Numbered from the stretch's first letter, positions 43,615-53,075 are shown. The stretch is 64,000 nt of DNA from Polyangiaceae bacterium (GCA_016715885.1 JADJXL010000002.1:434001-498000); one strand, 5' to 3'. Notes: generated by a model from the letters alone, not told the origin. A program made the numbers and translations.

Positions 43615-44949
43615 ATGCTCGGTCTTGGATTTCGCACCCGTCAAACCCTGTGGACAAACCTCGCATCGGCAGCCGGAACTGGCTCGTTGTGCGTCGCTAT
43701 GACGATGCTTTCCGCAGGATGCGACTCCAAGTCGTTGCCACCTGCACCCACCACGGCGACGTCGTCCGCCGTTGCGCAAGCGTCGCCCTCCGCGTCTGCC
43801 AGCGCCGCCACGGTTGTCGCGACTGCGCCTGCAAAAACGGCCGAGGCTGCTCCAAGCGCCGAAAACCAACCTGCCGCAGCGACCGTGAGCGACGAGATGC
43901 CGTCGCTCGAGGAATTCGGTCCGGCCAAGGAAATTCGCGTCTCCGGCTCGAGCGCGCTCGGATGCGAAACGAAGCTCGTCAAGGGCTGGTTGCGCGTCAT
44001 TTGTAATGAGACGAAACAAGGCGGAAAGCCCGTTGCGCTGACGGTGAAGACGGGTGACGTACCGGGTAAAACCAAAGTGACCGTGCGCGAGGGCGAGGTG
44101 TTGCAGCTTTATACGCCCATCGCCGACGGCACTCGATTGGAGGCCGAGCTCGAATGGTCCGACGGCAAGTCCACGCTGACCATCGACAGGGCGAGCGGCA
44201 CGCGCGACGAGGACGTGAGCGGTAGTTTCAGCGGGTCGAGGTCGCATCCTCTTCCGAAGGAGGTCGAGGCCAATGGAAAGCCGGCCGTCGTCAATGGTGC
44301 GGTCGAGCTTGGTTGCAACGTATTCACGTTGAACGATTGGATCATGGTTCAATGCGGGACGCAGAGCGCGCTGGCGGGCAAACCGAAAGGTATCGAGGTC
44401 GTTCGCGGCAAAAAAGAGGGTTCCACGAAGATCTGGGTGACCAATGGAGCCATCATGACGCTGCTGACGCCATTTGCGGCAGGCAGCGAAATCGAGGCGA
44501 CGTTCGAGTGGACGACGATTGGAAAGAAAACCTTGAATTTGTCGTGGCCAGCAGGTGCAGCCTTGCCCACGCGGGTCGGTGGATTCGACGGTTTCGCGGA
44601 CATTCCGGGGCGCGAGGAATTTGCCAATGCGGAAATGGTGAACATCGAGCGCGGACTTGCGAACAATTGCACGAGCAAGATGACGCGCGGCTGGATGCGT
44701 ATCGCGTGCAGCGCGACCAATTCGAGCGGCGGCAAGCCGAAGAAAATCGAGCTCGTCAAGGGCGCAAAGCCCGAAGACGCGCGCATCGAAACACCGGACG
44801 GAGCGATGAACCTGACGGTGAAAGTCGGCGCCGGCACGGACCTCGAAGCGCTGTTCACTTGGAGCGACAAGTCGCACAAGCTCATCGTTCAGTGGCCCGA
44901 GGGCGAATCGCGTCCGGCGGTACTGGGTCGATTCGAAGACGCGAAATAA
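43615..44949 (+). CDS. Lipoprotein with three copies of a ~115-residue domain
   Basis: 444 aa. Lipobox LSAGC near residue 36 follows a hydrophobic run, then an Ala/Ser/Pro/Thr linker (SSAVAQASPSASASAATVVA). The rest is one domain repeated three times: each begins with a small Cys-containing strand (SSALGCETKLVKGWLRVIC; AVELGCNVFTLNDWIMVQC; GLANNCTSKMTRGWMRIAC), then GGKPVAL/AGKPKGI/GGKPKKI, a KTKVTVREGE-type hairpin, and a closing EAELEWSDGKSTL-type segment. Two cysteines ~15 residues apart in each copy probably form a disulfide. No known family is recognised; an outer-membrane binding protein is a guess. Confidence 0.85.
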   Translation: MLGLGFRTRQTLWTNLASAAGTGSLCVAMTMLSAGCDSKSLPPAPTTATSSAVAQASPSASASAATVVATAPAKTAEAAPSAENQPAAATVSDEMPSLEEFGPAKEIRVSGSSALGCETKLVKGWLRVICNETKQGGKPVALTVKTGDVPGKTKVTVREGEVLQLYTPIADGTRLEAELEWSDGKSTLTIDRASGTRDEDVSGSFSGSRSHPLPKEVEANGKPAVVNGAVELGCNVFTLNDWIMVQCGTQSALAGKPKGIEVVRGKKEGSTKIWVTNGAIMTLLTPFAAGSEIEATFEWTTIGKKTLNLSWPAGAALPTRVGGFDGFADIPGREEFANAEMVNIERGLANNCTSKMTRGWMRIACSATNSSGGKPKKIELVKGAKPEDARIETPDGAMNLTVKVGAGTDLEALFTWSDKSHKLIVQWPEGESRPAVLGRFEDAK

Positions 44950-45072
44950 GGCGGCACGCAGCACCGACGCTGCTACGAGGTGCCGGGCGAGGTTGGTATT
45001 CGCTGCGCCAGAAACGCCTGAACTTCCACGCTGCCCATGCGGCGAATTCATGGTAAGCTTTGCCCGGCGCGC

Positions 45073-46959
45073 ATGAAAATCCCCTACGGTCAAGCCGATT
45101 TCGCCACGATCCGCCGGCAAGGTTACTTCTACGCCGACAAGACTCGGTTTCTCGCAGACCTCGAAAGTGCGGAGTCCGGCTACCGGTACCTCGTTTTTCT
45201 CCGCCCACGGCGGTTTGGCAAGTCCACACTCGTCAGTATGATGTCTCGCTACTACGACATCGACGGGGCAAACCAATTCGACGATCTCTTTGGTGGCCTT
45301 TGGGTTCACGAACACCCCACGGACGAACGCAACAAGTACCTGGTGCTCACCTTCGACTTTTCCGCCGTCGAGACGACCGGGGATATCGACGATATTCGGG
45401 ATAGCTTCGTGGAGACGGTGAGAAGCTGCGTGCGGCGGTTTCTCGTGAAATACCGCGGGCAAGTGCCCGACTTCGCGCGTCTCGAAGAAAATCTCGAAAG
45501 CTACGGCGACGCATCGGGCATCATGAATGCGCTCTTGACGTCCATTGGTGGCAACCATCCCAAACTCTACATCCTCATCGACGAATACGATCACTTTGCC
45601 AATCGGCTGCTCTCGGAGGGGCTCGAGAATGTTTATGGCTCGATCGTAACCAAGACCGGCTTCGTGCGTACCTTCTATGCAGCGCTGAAAACGGGCACGA
45701 CGTTCGGTACGGTCGCTCGGCTTTTTTTGACTGGCGTCACGCCGCTCATGCTGGACGACATGTCGAGCGGGTTCAATGTGACGAAGAACGTATCGATGAG
45801 CCGTCGTTTCAATGAACTTGCTGGTTTTACTCGAATGGACGTCGAACGCGCACTGGACGAATTCGTCGCGGGGCGTCCGCACCTTGCGGGTCAGCTCGTC
45901 AATCGTGACAAACTTCTTGAAACGCTCGAGGTGAATTACGACGGCTACCGGTTTTCTCCCGACGCGACAGCGCGAATCTTCAATTCGGACATGGTGCTCT
46001 ATTTCTTGGCCGAGCTGGACGACAAACTGCGCTTACCGGATGACCTGCTCGATCGGAACGTGCGTACGGCATACGAGCACCTGCAGCGAATTGGTGTCTT
46101 GGGAGGTGTTGCGGCGCGGGAGCGGCGCGAGCTACTCGAAACGATCCTGAACGAGCCGTCGATTCAGAGCGACATCGTGGATCGATTCGGCGTGAAGAGT
46201 TTGTCGTCACCGGCATCGTTCATTTCGCTCCTCTATTACATGGGAATGTTGACGCTTCGCGACGTACCTCGGGTTGGTGTGTTCTACGATCTGGAGATAC
46301 CGAACCGGGTGATCCGAACACTGCAATGGGAGCACCTTGGTCATACACTGAAAGAACAGGAAAATCTACAGATCGATACGCGTCAAATCGAATTTGCGCT
46401 CGGTGCCCTTTCGATCCGAGGGGACATTGCGCCGCTCTTGCAGGTATTTCACGAACAGGTCCTTCAGCACTTCAGCATCAAGGACACGCAAAAGCTCGGA
46501 GAAAAGACGATCAAGCTGTTGCTGATGATGTTCGTGTCGCTGGGGAAAGTGTTTTATGCGTTGAGTGAAAAGGAGTTTTCGCAAGGGTATTGTGATTTGT
46601 TCCTCGCGGCGGCGAAGAACGTCCCCGGTTTGAATTATTCGTGGCTGCTCGAATTGAAATATGTCAAGGCGAATGCGAAAGAAGCGCAAATCGATGCGGC
46701 ATTCGCCGACGCCGCGGCGCAGGTCGAGCGGTATTCGAAAGACCCGACGCTCCTGCCGCTGCTCGTGGGGGATTATCAATTGAAATGCGGCATGCTCGTG
46801 TTCGTCGGGACGAACAAGATCCTGTTTCGCTCATGGCCCGACGATGTACCGGAAAAACGGGTCGAGATGGTTGGAAGACGGGGAAAAAAAGCGGCTGCGA
46901 AGAAGAAGACCGCGGGGGCGAAGAAGGACTCGCGCGCACGCACACGGAAGCGGGGGTGA
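45073..46959 (+). CDS. AAA-ATPase-like protein with PD-(D/E)XK nuclease C-terminus (AAA_34/PDDEXK_9 type)
   Basis: 628 aa from ATG 45073 (MKIPYGQADFATIRRQGYFY). The N-terminal part is the AAA_34-like fold of this family: YADKTRFLADLES, FLRPRRFGKSTLVSMM (Walker A-like), and LYILIDEYDHFANRLL (Walker B-like). The C-terminal part matches the DUF1703/PDDEXK_9 nuclease: SEKEFSQGYCDLFLAAAK with Asp, then WLLELKYVKA giving the E-x-K of the active site. A Lys/Arg tail ends it. Such proteins are common in anaerobes and gut bacteria as dispersed, probably mobile or defence-related genes; function is unproven. No clear partner flanks it. Confidence 0.87.
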   Translation: MKIPYGQADFATIRRQGYFYADKTRFLADLESAESGYRYLVFLRPRRFGKSTLVSMMSRYYDIDGANQFDDLFGGLWVHEHPTDERNKYLVLTFDFSAVETTGDIDDIRDSFVETVRSCVRRFLVKYRGQVPDFARLEENLESYGDASGIMNALLTSIGGNHPKLYILIDEYDHFANRLLSEGLENVYGSIVTKTGFVRTFYAALKTGTTFGTVARLFLTGVTPLMLDDMSSGFNVTKNVSMSRRFNELAGFTRMDVERALDEFVAGRPHLAGQLVNRDKLLETLEVNYDGYRFSPDATARIFNSDMVLYFLAELDDKLRLPDDLLDRNVRTAYEHLQRIGVLGGVAARERRELLETILNEPSIQSDIVDRFGVKSLSSPASFISLLYYMGMLTLRDVPRVGVFYDLEIPNRVIRTLQWEHLGHTLKEQENLQIDTRQIEFALGALSIRGDIAPLLQVFHEQVLQHFSIKDTQKLGEKTIKLLLMMFVSLGKVFYALSEKEFSQGYCDLFLAAAKNVPGLNYSWLLELKYVKANAKEAQIDAAFADAAAQVERYSKDPTLLPLLVGDYQLKCGMLVFVGTNKILFRSWPDDVPEKRVEMVGRRGKKAAAKKKTAGAKKDSRARTRKRG

Positions 46960-46975
46960 CGACGTTTTCAGGCGC

Positions 46976-47692
46976 TCACGGAATCGCGACATCCACCGGG
47001 ATCACGACGTGTGCGCCCAGCTCTTCGAGCGGCCGGTTCGGCATGATGTATTCCGCCACTCCCGTATTGCCCTGTCCATCCAGCGTATACCCCTGGCCGC
47101 CGTAGTATTCTTTGCAGTAAATCACGTGATAGAGAAATGCACGTGCGGCGTCCGCGGTGTCGGGCGCATTGACGTAGCGCTCGAGCGTCATGAATCGCGG
47201 ATCGCCACTCCCAAGCTCGTCCACGTCGAGGAACCGATAACCTTGCCGGCGCTCGATTTCGACGAGACTCGCAGGCGTCATCGCGACGAGGGCCGCGCGG
47301 TGGCCAGCGATTTTCGTGCCAATCTCGGGGTACGCCTCCTGCACGAGGTCGAGCAAGTTGTCCCAGGTGCCGAGTTTACATTTGCTTTCGGGGAAGACGA
47401 CGAGATCGAACTTCAGCCCGGCTTCGACCTTCCTCCTTGTGTACGCCGCATCCCAGCCCAGCACCGATGTGACAATCTGATAGCCGGTCAGGCCAATGAT
47501 GCGGTGGCAGACGCGGTGATCGCCGAGGAAAACAAGGCGCCGGCAGGGATCGTCGCTGAGCCGCACCGGATCGCCATCCCTGCGGCGGCAGAGGCGTCCC
47601 TGGATACCGGGAATGGGCTGCGCCGGCTTCTGTCCAGTCGTAAACGCCCTCGCGTAATCGGCGAGCTGCTCCCTGAGGTCATGCGTCGTCAT
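46976..47692 (-). CDS. Hypothetical protein
   Basis: 238 aa from ATG 47690-47692 (MTTHDLREQL); a TTG 15 bases upstream is an alternative. No signal peptide or membrane helix. Mixed alpha/beta composition with LVFLGDHRVCHRIIGLTGYQ, FDLVVFPESKCKLGTWDNLL, and a C-terminal YIMPNRPLEELGAHVVIPVD. No family recognised. Upstream on the same strand are the STAS-like genes; the gap of ~70 bp does not prove an operon. Confidence 0.65.
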   Translation of the reverse strand: MTTHDLREQLADYARAFTTGQKPAQPIPGIQGRLCRRRDGDPVRLSDDPCRRLVFLGDHRVCHRIIGLTGYQIVTSVLGWDAAYTRRKVEAGLKFDLVVFPESKCKLGTWDNLLDLVQEAYPEIGTKIAGHRAALVAMTPASLVEIERRQGYRFLDVDELGSGDPRFMTLERYVNAPDTADAARAFLYHVIYCKEYYGGQGYTLDGQGNTGVAEYIMPNRPLEELGAHVVIPVDVAIP

Positions 47693-47762
47693 CGTCTCGT
47701 GCCCCAATGCATATGCTCTTTGCCGCGCGTGCGAGCCACTTCATTGATGGGCGATTGCGACT

Positions 47763-48161
47763 CTACTGCGCCAAAAGCCATTCGATCGCCTTTTTTCGAT
47801 CGTCGAACAATCGCGTTGGTTTCGCCGCTTTGTTGATGCCGATGAAAAAGTTGGCAATCACGCGCGTCAATGGGCTGTTCACCAACAGGGCCGCAGCCGT
47901 ATATGTGGCAATGTGGTTCGGATCTTTCGCGAAATAATCGCGACATTCTTTCGTTTGCGACTTCATGTTCGTGAAATCGACGAGCAACGGTCGTGCAACA
48001 TTGTTCGTCAATCGACGCATCGATTCGGTGGACGCACGCGCATGTTCGAGGGTGAGCTCGGCTCGCGGATCGAAGTCTGCGACGATAATGCCGTGAGCGT
48101 CGTCGTGCCAAACTCTAATGGGTCCACTCCGAAGTATGTTTTTCCCGTCATCCCCACTCAT
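47763..48161 (-). CDS. STAS/DUF7793-like small protein
   Basis: 132 aa. It overlaps the stop of the RsbR-like gene by ATGA, so it is coupled to it. Pattern: VWHDDAHGIIVADFDPRAEL, LLVDFTNMKSQTKECRDYFA, RVIANFFIGINKAAKPTRLF, EWLLAQ; this is the STAS-like/DUF7793 group seen beside RsbR-type proteins in myxobacteria (family assignment by pattern, moderate certainty). Probable antagonist-type partner in a stress-signalling switch. No kinase (RsbT/RsbW-type) gene lies in the unit. Confidence 0.7.
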   Translation of the reverse strand: MSGDDGKNILRSGPIRVWHDDAHGIIVADFDPRAELTLEHARASTESMRRLTNNVARPLLVDFTNMKSQTKECRDYFAKDPNHIATYTAAALLVNSPLTRVIANFFIGINKAAKPTRLFDDRKKAIEWLLAQ

Positions 48162-48820
48162 GGCTTTCCTCCCTCGCGCGCACCTCGCTCGTGGACGTGC
48201 CGTCCAGTCATCGAGAATGCAAGCTTCAATCCGTCATGAAGCGTCCCCCGAATGGCAATCGAGCTCAGGTCCACTTCGAGCGTCGCCATTTTTCGAGCAT
48301 TCGCGGGGCCAAGCCCCGTCAAGATACATTTCGCACCGAGCAATTGAAGGGCCGCAAAAGCATTGAGCAAATGGTTTGCCGTCGTCGTATCCACTTCGGC
48401 AACACCCGTGACGTCGATGATCACCACGTCGGTGGCATATCGCTCCACTCGATTCAAAAGCTCCGCGCTGAGATTCTGAGCTCGTGTGGCGTCGAGCATC
48501 CCGATCAATGGCAATACCACAATCCCTTTCCACACGAGAAGCGATGGCGTGGAAAGTGACATGATCGTCCGATGCTGAACCGCCATTGCCTCCATGTTTT
48601 CCTCGAGCGCTCGGACGAGTCGAGCATTGTCCTCGAACTTGGACGCCATTTCCTCCGCCAACATATTGACGCCCGCCATGAGCGCGTCCATCTCGTCGCC
48701 GCGCCCAGACACGTTCGCACGAGCGCTGAAATCACCGGCCGCAAGTTGCATCACCACGTCCAAAACCTGGCCAAGGGACGAGGAGCGCTCGTCATCATTG
48801 CCACCGCTCACGCCAACCAC
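48158..48820 (-). CDS. RsbR-like HAMP/STAS regulator
   Basis: 220 aa; a GTG start (48818-48820), or the GTG four codons on that has AAGGTGG upstream. The N-terminal ~60 residues are HAMP-like (QVLDVVMQLAAGDFSARANV, EMDALMAGVNMLAEEM). The C-terminal ~110 residues are a STAS domain: LLVWKGIVVLPLIGMLDATR, VVIIDVTGVAEVDTTTANHL, LLGAKCILTGLGPANARKMA. The Ser/Thr residue usual in RsbS-type switch sites appears as TTTA. RsbR co-antagonists assemble stressosomes; here no RsbS/RsbT/RsbU genes follow, so the pathway is incomplete locally. Divergent from the membrane protein at 49100. Confidence 0.85.
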   Translation of the reverse strand: MVGVSGGNDDERSSSLGQVLDVVMQLAAGDFSARANVSGRGDEMDALMAGVNMLAEEMASKFEDNARLVRALEENMEAMAVQHRTIMSLSTPSLLVWKGIVVLPLIGMLDATRAQNLSAELLNRVERYATDVVIIDVTGVAEVDTTTANHLLNAFAALQLLGAKCILTGLGPANARKMATLEVDLSSIAIRGTLHDGLKLAFSMTGRHVHERGAREGGKP

Positions 48821-49099
48821 CTTTCCCGCCCAGATCCCACTTCAGCGCCGCTGCGCCAAACGAGCATACGCGGCCTGGTCGCTATGCACAATCCAAATAT
48901 TCAGAGTGGACATAGGAGCGAAGGTCGGGTCGCGTCAGCGCCTGGATCGGGATCCGTGCCGAACTGGTTGAAAGCGACACGCATGTGATGTACGGTCGGA
49001 CGAACTCCGCCCAAGACGCCCATATGTGAGGGCGATACCCGCGCATGCGGCATCGTCGCCCATACGGGACCGATGTCACCGGCGCAGCGTAGGAACGTG

Positions 49100-51400
49100 A
49101 TGACCAAGCCCAATTCGATGCGTTTTGCCAACTTTGCCGGCACATTTCAATTCATGGTGCGCGATGACGCAGACCTTGCGAAAATCGACGCACTCGATCC
49201 GGCGCGCTGGGCCGCGACGAGCGCTCCGTTGGCCGATTTCCAGTGTGACCCCGCGTTCGCCACGGCGCTCGACCCCGACGGCACTGGCCGCGTTCGCGTT
49301 TCGCAACTGATCGGCGCGCGTGACTGGCTCTTTGCCCGCCTTTCCACGCGCACAGGTCTCGCCGCGAAGAGCGACGCGCTGACGCTCAGCCACGTGGATA
49401 CGTCGAGCGAAGCTGGGGCGAAGCTTCGCGCTGCGGCCAAGCGCGTGATCAAGGCGCGGAAGCTCGAGAACACCGCGAAGCTGCCGCTCACCGAGCTTCG
49501 GGCATACCGCGAGGCCGTCATGAAGACGCTCGAAAACGGCGATGGCATCGTCCCGCCCGAGGTGGTGCCGGAAGCAGAAGTGGCGCAGTGTATCAAGGAT
49601 ATTGTTGCCACGACCGGCGGAAGCAAGGACGGCAGCGGTTCCGACGGCGTCGGGCAGGCCGACTTGGACAAGTTCGTCGCGCGCGCAAACGTGTGGCTCG
49701 AGTGGAAGGCGAAGCGGGCGAGCGTCGTGCCGTGGGGCGACGAGACCGAGGCTGCAGCGGCGATGATTGCGTCGCTGGATGGCAAAATCGAGGAATTTTT
49801 CTGGCATTGCGATTTGCTACGACAACAGGGCACCGAAGCGCTGCACCTGAAAGAGGACGAGCTGCGTGCGCTCAGCGCGAAGGACGCCGCGGCGATTGAG
49901 AAGTACATGGCCGAATCACCGCTGGCCACGCCTGTCGGGACCGGAATTCTCGCGTTCGGCGACGGCGGGCAGATAAACCCCGTCTATCGCGCGTCATTGG
50001 AAGCGCTTCGCGCGGGGGTTTTGTCGAAGACCATCGGGCCTGCGTCGCGGGAGCTGACGCGCGCGGCGTGGCGTGAGACCAAGGCCATTTTCGCTGGATT
50101 CATGCAATGGCAAAAGGACAAGCCGGCGGAGCCCTTCGACGCGATTGGTGAGGACAAGCTGAAGGCTCTTCTCGCTGGCCCGATTCCGGCACGCATTGTC
50201 CATTTCATCAATGTCGACAAGGCGGTCGCGGACAACATCGCGCAGTTGGCCGAGCTCGACAAGCTCATCGTCATGCAGCGATGGCTCATCGAAATGGTCA
50301 ACAATTTCGTCAATTTCTCATCCGTGTACCACCCCGAAGCGACGGCGCTCGTCGAAATGGGATCGCTCGTCATCGATGGTCGACGGCTGGATTTCTGCCT
50401 GAAGGTTGCAAATACGGACGCCCATAAGAAGCTGGCGGAAGAGAGCCTCATTTACCTCGTTTACGCAAGCATCACGGACAAAGAAGGGGCGGCGCCCGCT
50501 TATACCGTCGTTGCGCCCGTCACGGCGGGCGGGCGTGGGCGGCTGCGCGTGGGCAAGCGGGGCATTTTCATCGATATCAAGGGCAAAGAGTGGGACGCTC
50601 AAATCACGCACATCGCCGAAAACCCCATTTCGGTCGTCGAGGCGATGTTTGCGCCGTTCCGCAAGCTCTCGCAAATGGTGTCGAAGAAAATCGAGGATTG
50701 GATTGGCTCGGCGCAGGCTGACCAGGAAAAAGCGATGACGGCGAGCGCCGACAAAGCGGTGGTGGATGCCCAAAAGGGCGCCGAAAAAGCCGCGAAAGAC
50801 GTGGCGGCAGCAAAGGCTCCGCCGCCCGCAGCAGCTCCACCGCCCGCAGCAGCTCCGGCCCCGGGCGCTCCGAAGGCGGAAGCAAAGGGTCTTGACGTCA
50901 ACTCGTTGATCCTCGGCGGCGGCATTGCCGTTGCCGGTATTTCCTCAGCGCTCGGGGCTATCTTTGGCTTGTTCACGAGCCTTGCGGGCATTCTCGCCAT
51001 TGCCGGGATCATTGGTGTCGTTCTCGGTCTGTCCGCGCTGATTGGCTGGTTGAAGCTGCGCAAGCGCGACATGAGCCTTATCTTCGAGGCCAGTGGTTGG
51101 GCAATGAACATCACGATGACCATCAACCGCGGCGTCGCTCGGCTTTTCACGTTCACGCCCCACCTGCCAGCAGGCGCGGTGCTGGACCGCATCGACACAT
51201 TGGAGACGGCGGAGGATCGCGCCGAGCGAAGGCGTCAACGCGTGCGTCTCGTCTTGGTGAATGCGGTCGCGCTGATTGCGATTTACTGGTACGTCGGCGC
51301 GAAGTTCCCGCATCCGGCGGGCCTTGCGCCGTACCTCCACGCGTGGCCCGTCCAAGAAGCCGCTGTCCCGCCGTCGGCCAACACGAACGCGCAGCCGTAG
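49100..51400 (+). CDS. Large membrane protein of unknown function
   Basis: 766 aa from ATG 49100 (MTKPNSMRFANFAG), with AGGAA upstream; a GTG at 73 residues-equivalent earlier is less likely. About 580 residues of soluble alpha/beta sequence (DALDPARWAATSAPLADFQC; NGDGIVPPEVVPEAEVAQCI, an EF-hand-like DxDG-type loop; HLKEDELRALSAKDAAAIEK) precede an Ala/Pro linker (PPPAAAPPPAAAPAPGAP) and two membrane helices (GGIAVAGISSALGAIFGLFT; AGIIGVVLGLSALIGWL), with a third near the C-terminus (VLVNAVALIAIYWYVGAKF). I cannot name a family. Confidence 0.8.
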   Translation: MTKPNSMRFANFAGTFQFMVRDDADLAKIDALDPARWAATSAPLADFQCDPAFATALDPDGTGRVRVSQLIGARDWLFARLSTRTGLAAKSDALTLSHVDTSSEAGAKLRAAAKRVIKARKLENTAKLPLTELRAYREAVMKTLENGDGIVPPEVVPEAEVAQCIKDIVATTGGSKDGSGSDGVGQADLDKFVARANVWLEWKAKRASVVPWGDETEAAAAMIASLDGKIEEFFWHCDLLRQQGTEALHLKEDELRALSAKDAAAIEKYMAESPLATPVGTGILAFGDGGQINPVYRASLEALRAGVLSKTIGPASRELTRAAWRETKAIFAGFMQWQKDKPAEPFDAIGEDKLKALLAGPIPARIVHFINVDKAVADNIAQLAELDKLIVMQRWLIEMVNNFVNFSSVYHPEATALVEMGSLVIDGRRLDFCLKVANTDAHKKLAEESLIYLVYASITDKEGAAPAYTVVAPVTAGGRGRLRVGKRGIFIDIKGKEWDAQITHIAENPISVVEAMFAPFRKLSQMVSKKIEDWIGSAQADQEKAMTASADKAVVDAQKGAEKAAKDVAAAKAPPPAAAPPPAAAPAPGAPKAEAKGLDVNSLILGGGIAVAGISSALGAIFGLFTSLAGILAIAGIIGVVLGLSALIGWLKLRKRDMSLIFEASGWAMNITMTINRGVARLFTFTPHLPAGAVLDRIDTLETAEDRAERRRQRVRLVLVNAVALIAIYWYVGAKFPHPAGLAPYLHAWPVQEAAVPPSANTNAQP

Positions 51401-51446
51401 TCACTGCTACGGGATATCGAGTCCGCCTCACGCCTCACCCCCCCAA

Positions 51447-51484
51447 CCCCCTCTCCAACTCCGCTTCGCTGCGTGGAGAGGGGG
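51447..51484. terminator. Hairpin with 11-bp perfect stem
   Basis: CCCCCTCTCCA (51447-51457) pairs perfectly with TGGAGAGGGGG (51474-51484) around a CGCTTCGCTGCG-type loop. It lies 47 bp after the membrane protein stop. No U-run follows, so a terminator by folding alone is uncertain; the shape also fits a common myxobacterial intergenic palindrome. Confidence 0.55.
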
Positions 51485-51656
51485 AGCCGGAAGCACCCAA
51501 GGCTGCGAAGTTCGCACGTCCAACTGCGGAATTCGCACTGCGGGCGCCGCACTTGCAGCGATGAATCCCGTGAAATTCGCATGATTCAATTTGGCACCGT
51601 CGTTGCCATGGCCATCGAGCGAACGCTTTCGACTCGCTAGTCAAAGGGAGAATCCC

Positions 51657-52874
51657 ATGCGAACGACGACCTTGTGCTTCCTGTCCGGTCTTGCCCTCGT
51701 TGCGGCCTGCACGGGTGCGCCTGATGACAACAACGCGGCATCGACGACGAGCCCTCACGAAGAGCTCCCTGTCGCATCACCGCTCGAATTGCCGGAGACT
51801 CCCTACGATTACGCCAATCCGCAACTGCCGCCGTCGCTCACGAACCCGAATGCGCAGGCGCACGACAATACGCCCGCGGGCAATCCGGTCACGAACGATG
51901 GTGCAACGCTTGGCCGGGTTCTTTTCTACGATAAGGCGCTCTCCGCCAATGACACGATTGCATGTGCTTCCTGTCATCAGCAGGCGCATGCATTCACGGA
52001 TCCGAACCAATTCAGCAAAGGATTCGACGGGGGGCTCACCGGCCGCAACAGCATGAGCCTCATGAATGCGCGGTTTTACCTCAATGGGCGTTTCTTCTGG
52101 GATGAACGCGCAGAGACGCTCGAAGACCAGGTGCTCATGCCGATCCAGAACGAGGTCGAAATGGGCTTGACGCTGGAAGAGCTCGTCGAACGCGTCAAGT
52201 CCAAGGAATATTATCCCGAGCTATTCGAAAAGGCGTTTGGTGATTCGGAAGTGACGTCGGATCGCATCTCGCGCGCTCTGGCGCAATTCGTGCGATCGAT
52301 TGTTTCGTATCGTTCGCGTTATGACGAAGGTTTGGCGCAGGCGGGTAATCCGGGGGCTCCGTTTCCGAACTTCACGGAACAGGAGAACCAAGGCAAGGCG
52401 CTGTTTTTGGGTCCGGCAGCAGGTTGCGGCCGTTGTCACCTCGACGCCGGACCGCCTCCGCTCCCGCCCGGGCCGCCGCCGAACCAGGCCATCTTTTACA
52501 TCGATCTTGCCGTCAACAATGGTGTCGATCAGGGCGCGCCGACGGACGACAAGGGCGTCGGTGAGATTACGGGAAATCCGCAGGATGATGGCAAGTTCAA
52601 GTCACCGTCGTTGCGAAATGTCGCAATGACGGCGCCGTACATGCATGATGGTCGCTTCGAGACGCTCGACGACGTCGTGGAGCATTACAATTCGGGCGTG
52701 AAAATGCATCCGAACCTCGATCCGCGCCTTTTGGATCCCAATTCGATGCCTCCGGCGCCGCGCAAGCTGAACCTGACGGCCGAGCAGAAAGCGGCGCTCG
52801 TTGCATTCATGAAGACGCTAACGGACGCCGAGGTCCTCGCGGACCCGAAGTATTCCGATCCGTTCGTTCCTTGA
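51657..52874 (+). CDS. Di-haem cytochrome c peroxidase/MauG-family lipoprotein
   Basis: 405 aa from ATG 51657; AAGGGAG sits 7 nt upstream. Lipoprotein signal (LSGLALVAAC). Two haem c sites: CASCH (Cys103, Cys106, His107) and CGRCH (Cys257, Cys260, His261). The axial Met of YMHDG is Met329. Family segments: GRVLFYDKALSANDTIACAS, SLMNARFYLNGRFFWDERAE and SPSLRNVAMTAPYMHDGRFE. Such proteins reduce peroxide with electrons from small cytochromes or modify partner proteins (MauG). Calcium- and peroxide-site residues were not verified. Periplasmic or outer-membrane anchored. Confidence 0.94.
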   Translation: MRTTTLCFLSGLALVAACTGAPDDNNAASTTSPHEELPVASPLELPETPYDYANPQLPPSLTNPNAQAHDNTPAGNPVTNDGATLGRVLFYDKALSANDTIACASCHQQAHAFTDPNQFSKGFDGGLTGRNSMSLMNARFYLNGRFFWDERAETLEDQVLMPIQNEVEMGLTLEELVERVKSKEYYPELFEKAFGDSEVTSDRISRALAQFVRSIVSYRSRYDEGLAQAGNPGAPFPNFTEQENQGKALFLGPAAGCGRCHLDAGPPPLPPGPPPNQAIFYIDLAVNNGVDQGAPTDDKGVGEITGNPQDDGKFKSPSLRNVAMTAPYMHDGRFETLDDVVEHYNSGVKMHPNLDPRLLDPNSMPPAPRKLNLTAEQKAALVAFMKTLTDAEVLADPKYSDPFVP

Positions 52875-53075
52875 GCGGGGCGCCTCGATCGCAAATCGCG
52901 CGCGTGCCGGGCCGTTTCCAGATAATGGCGGCGCACCCGGAGCAATACAATCACAGAAAAAGGCTCATTTCGGCCCAAAGCTTCCCCGTGACCCGCCCCC
53001 GCGCTGATACGTTCCTACGGCAGGCTCCCGCTGCCCGCTTGTTGGCCGCATGAAGTGTTTGGGGAGATCAACGAT

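Noticed and set aside
43561..45882. 773-codon reverse-strand open frame
   Set aside because: Lies antisense to the three-domain lipoprotein and the AAA/PD-(D/E)XK gene, both with solid motifs; composition is shadow-like.
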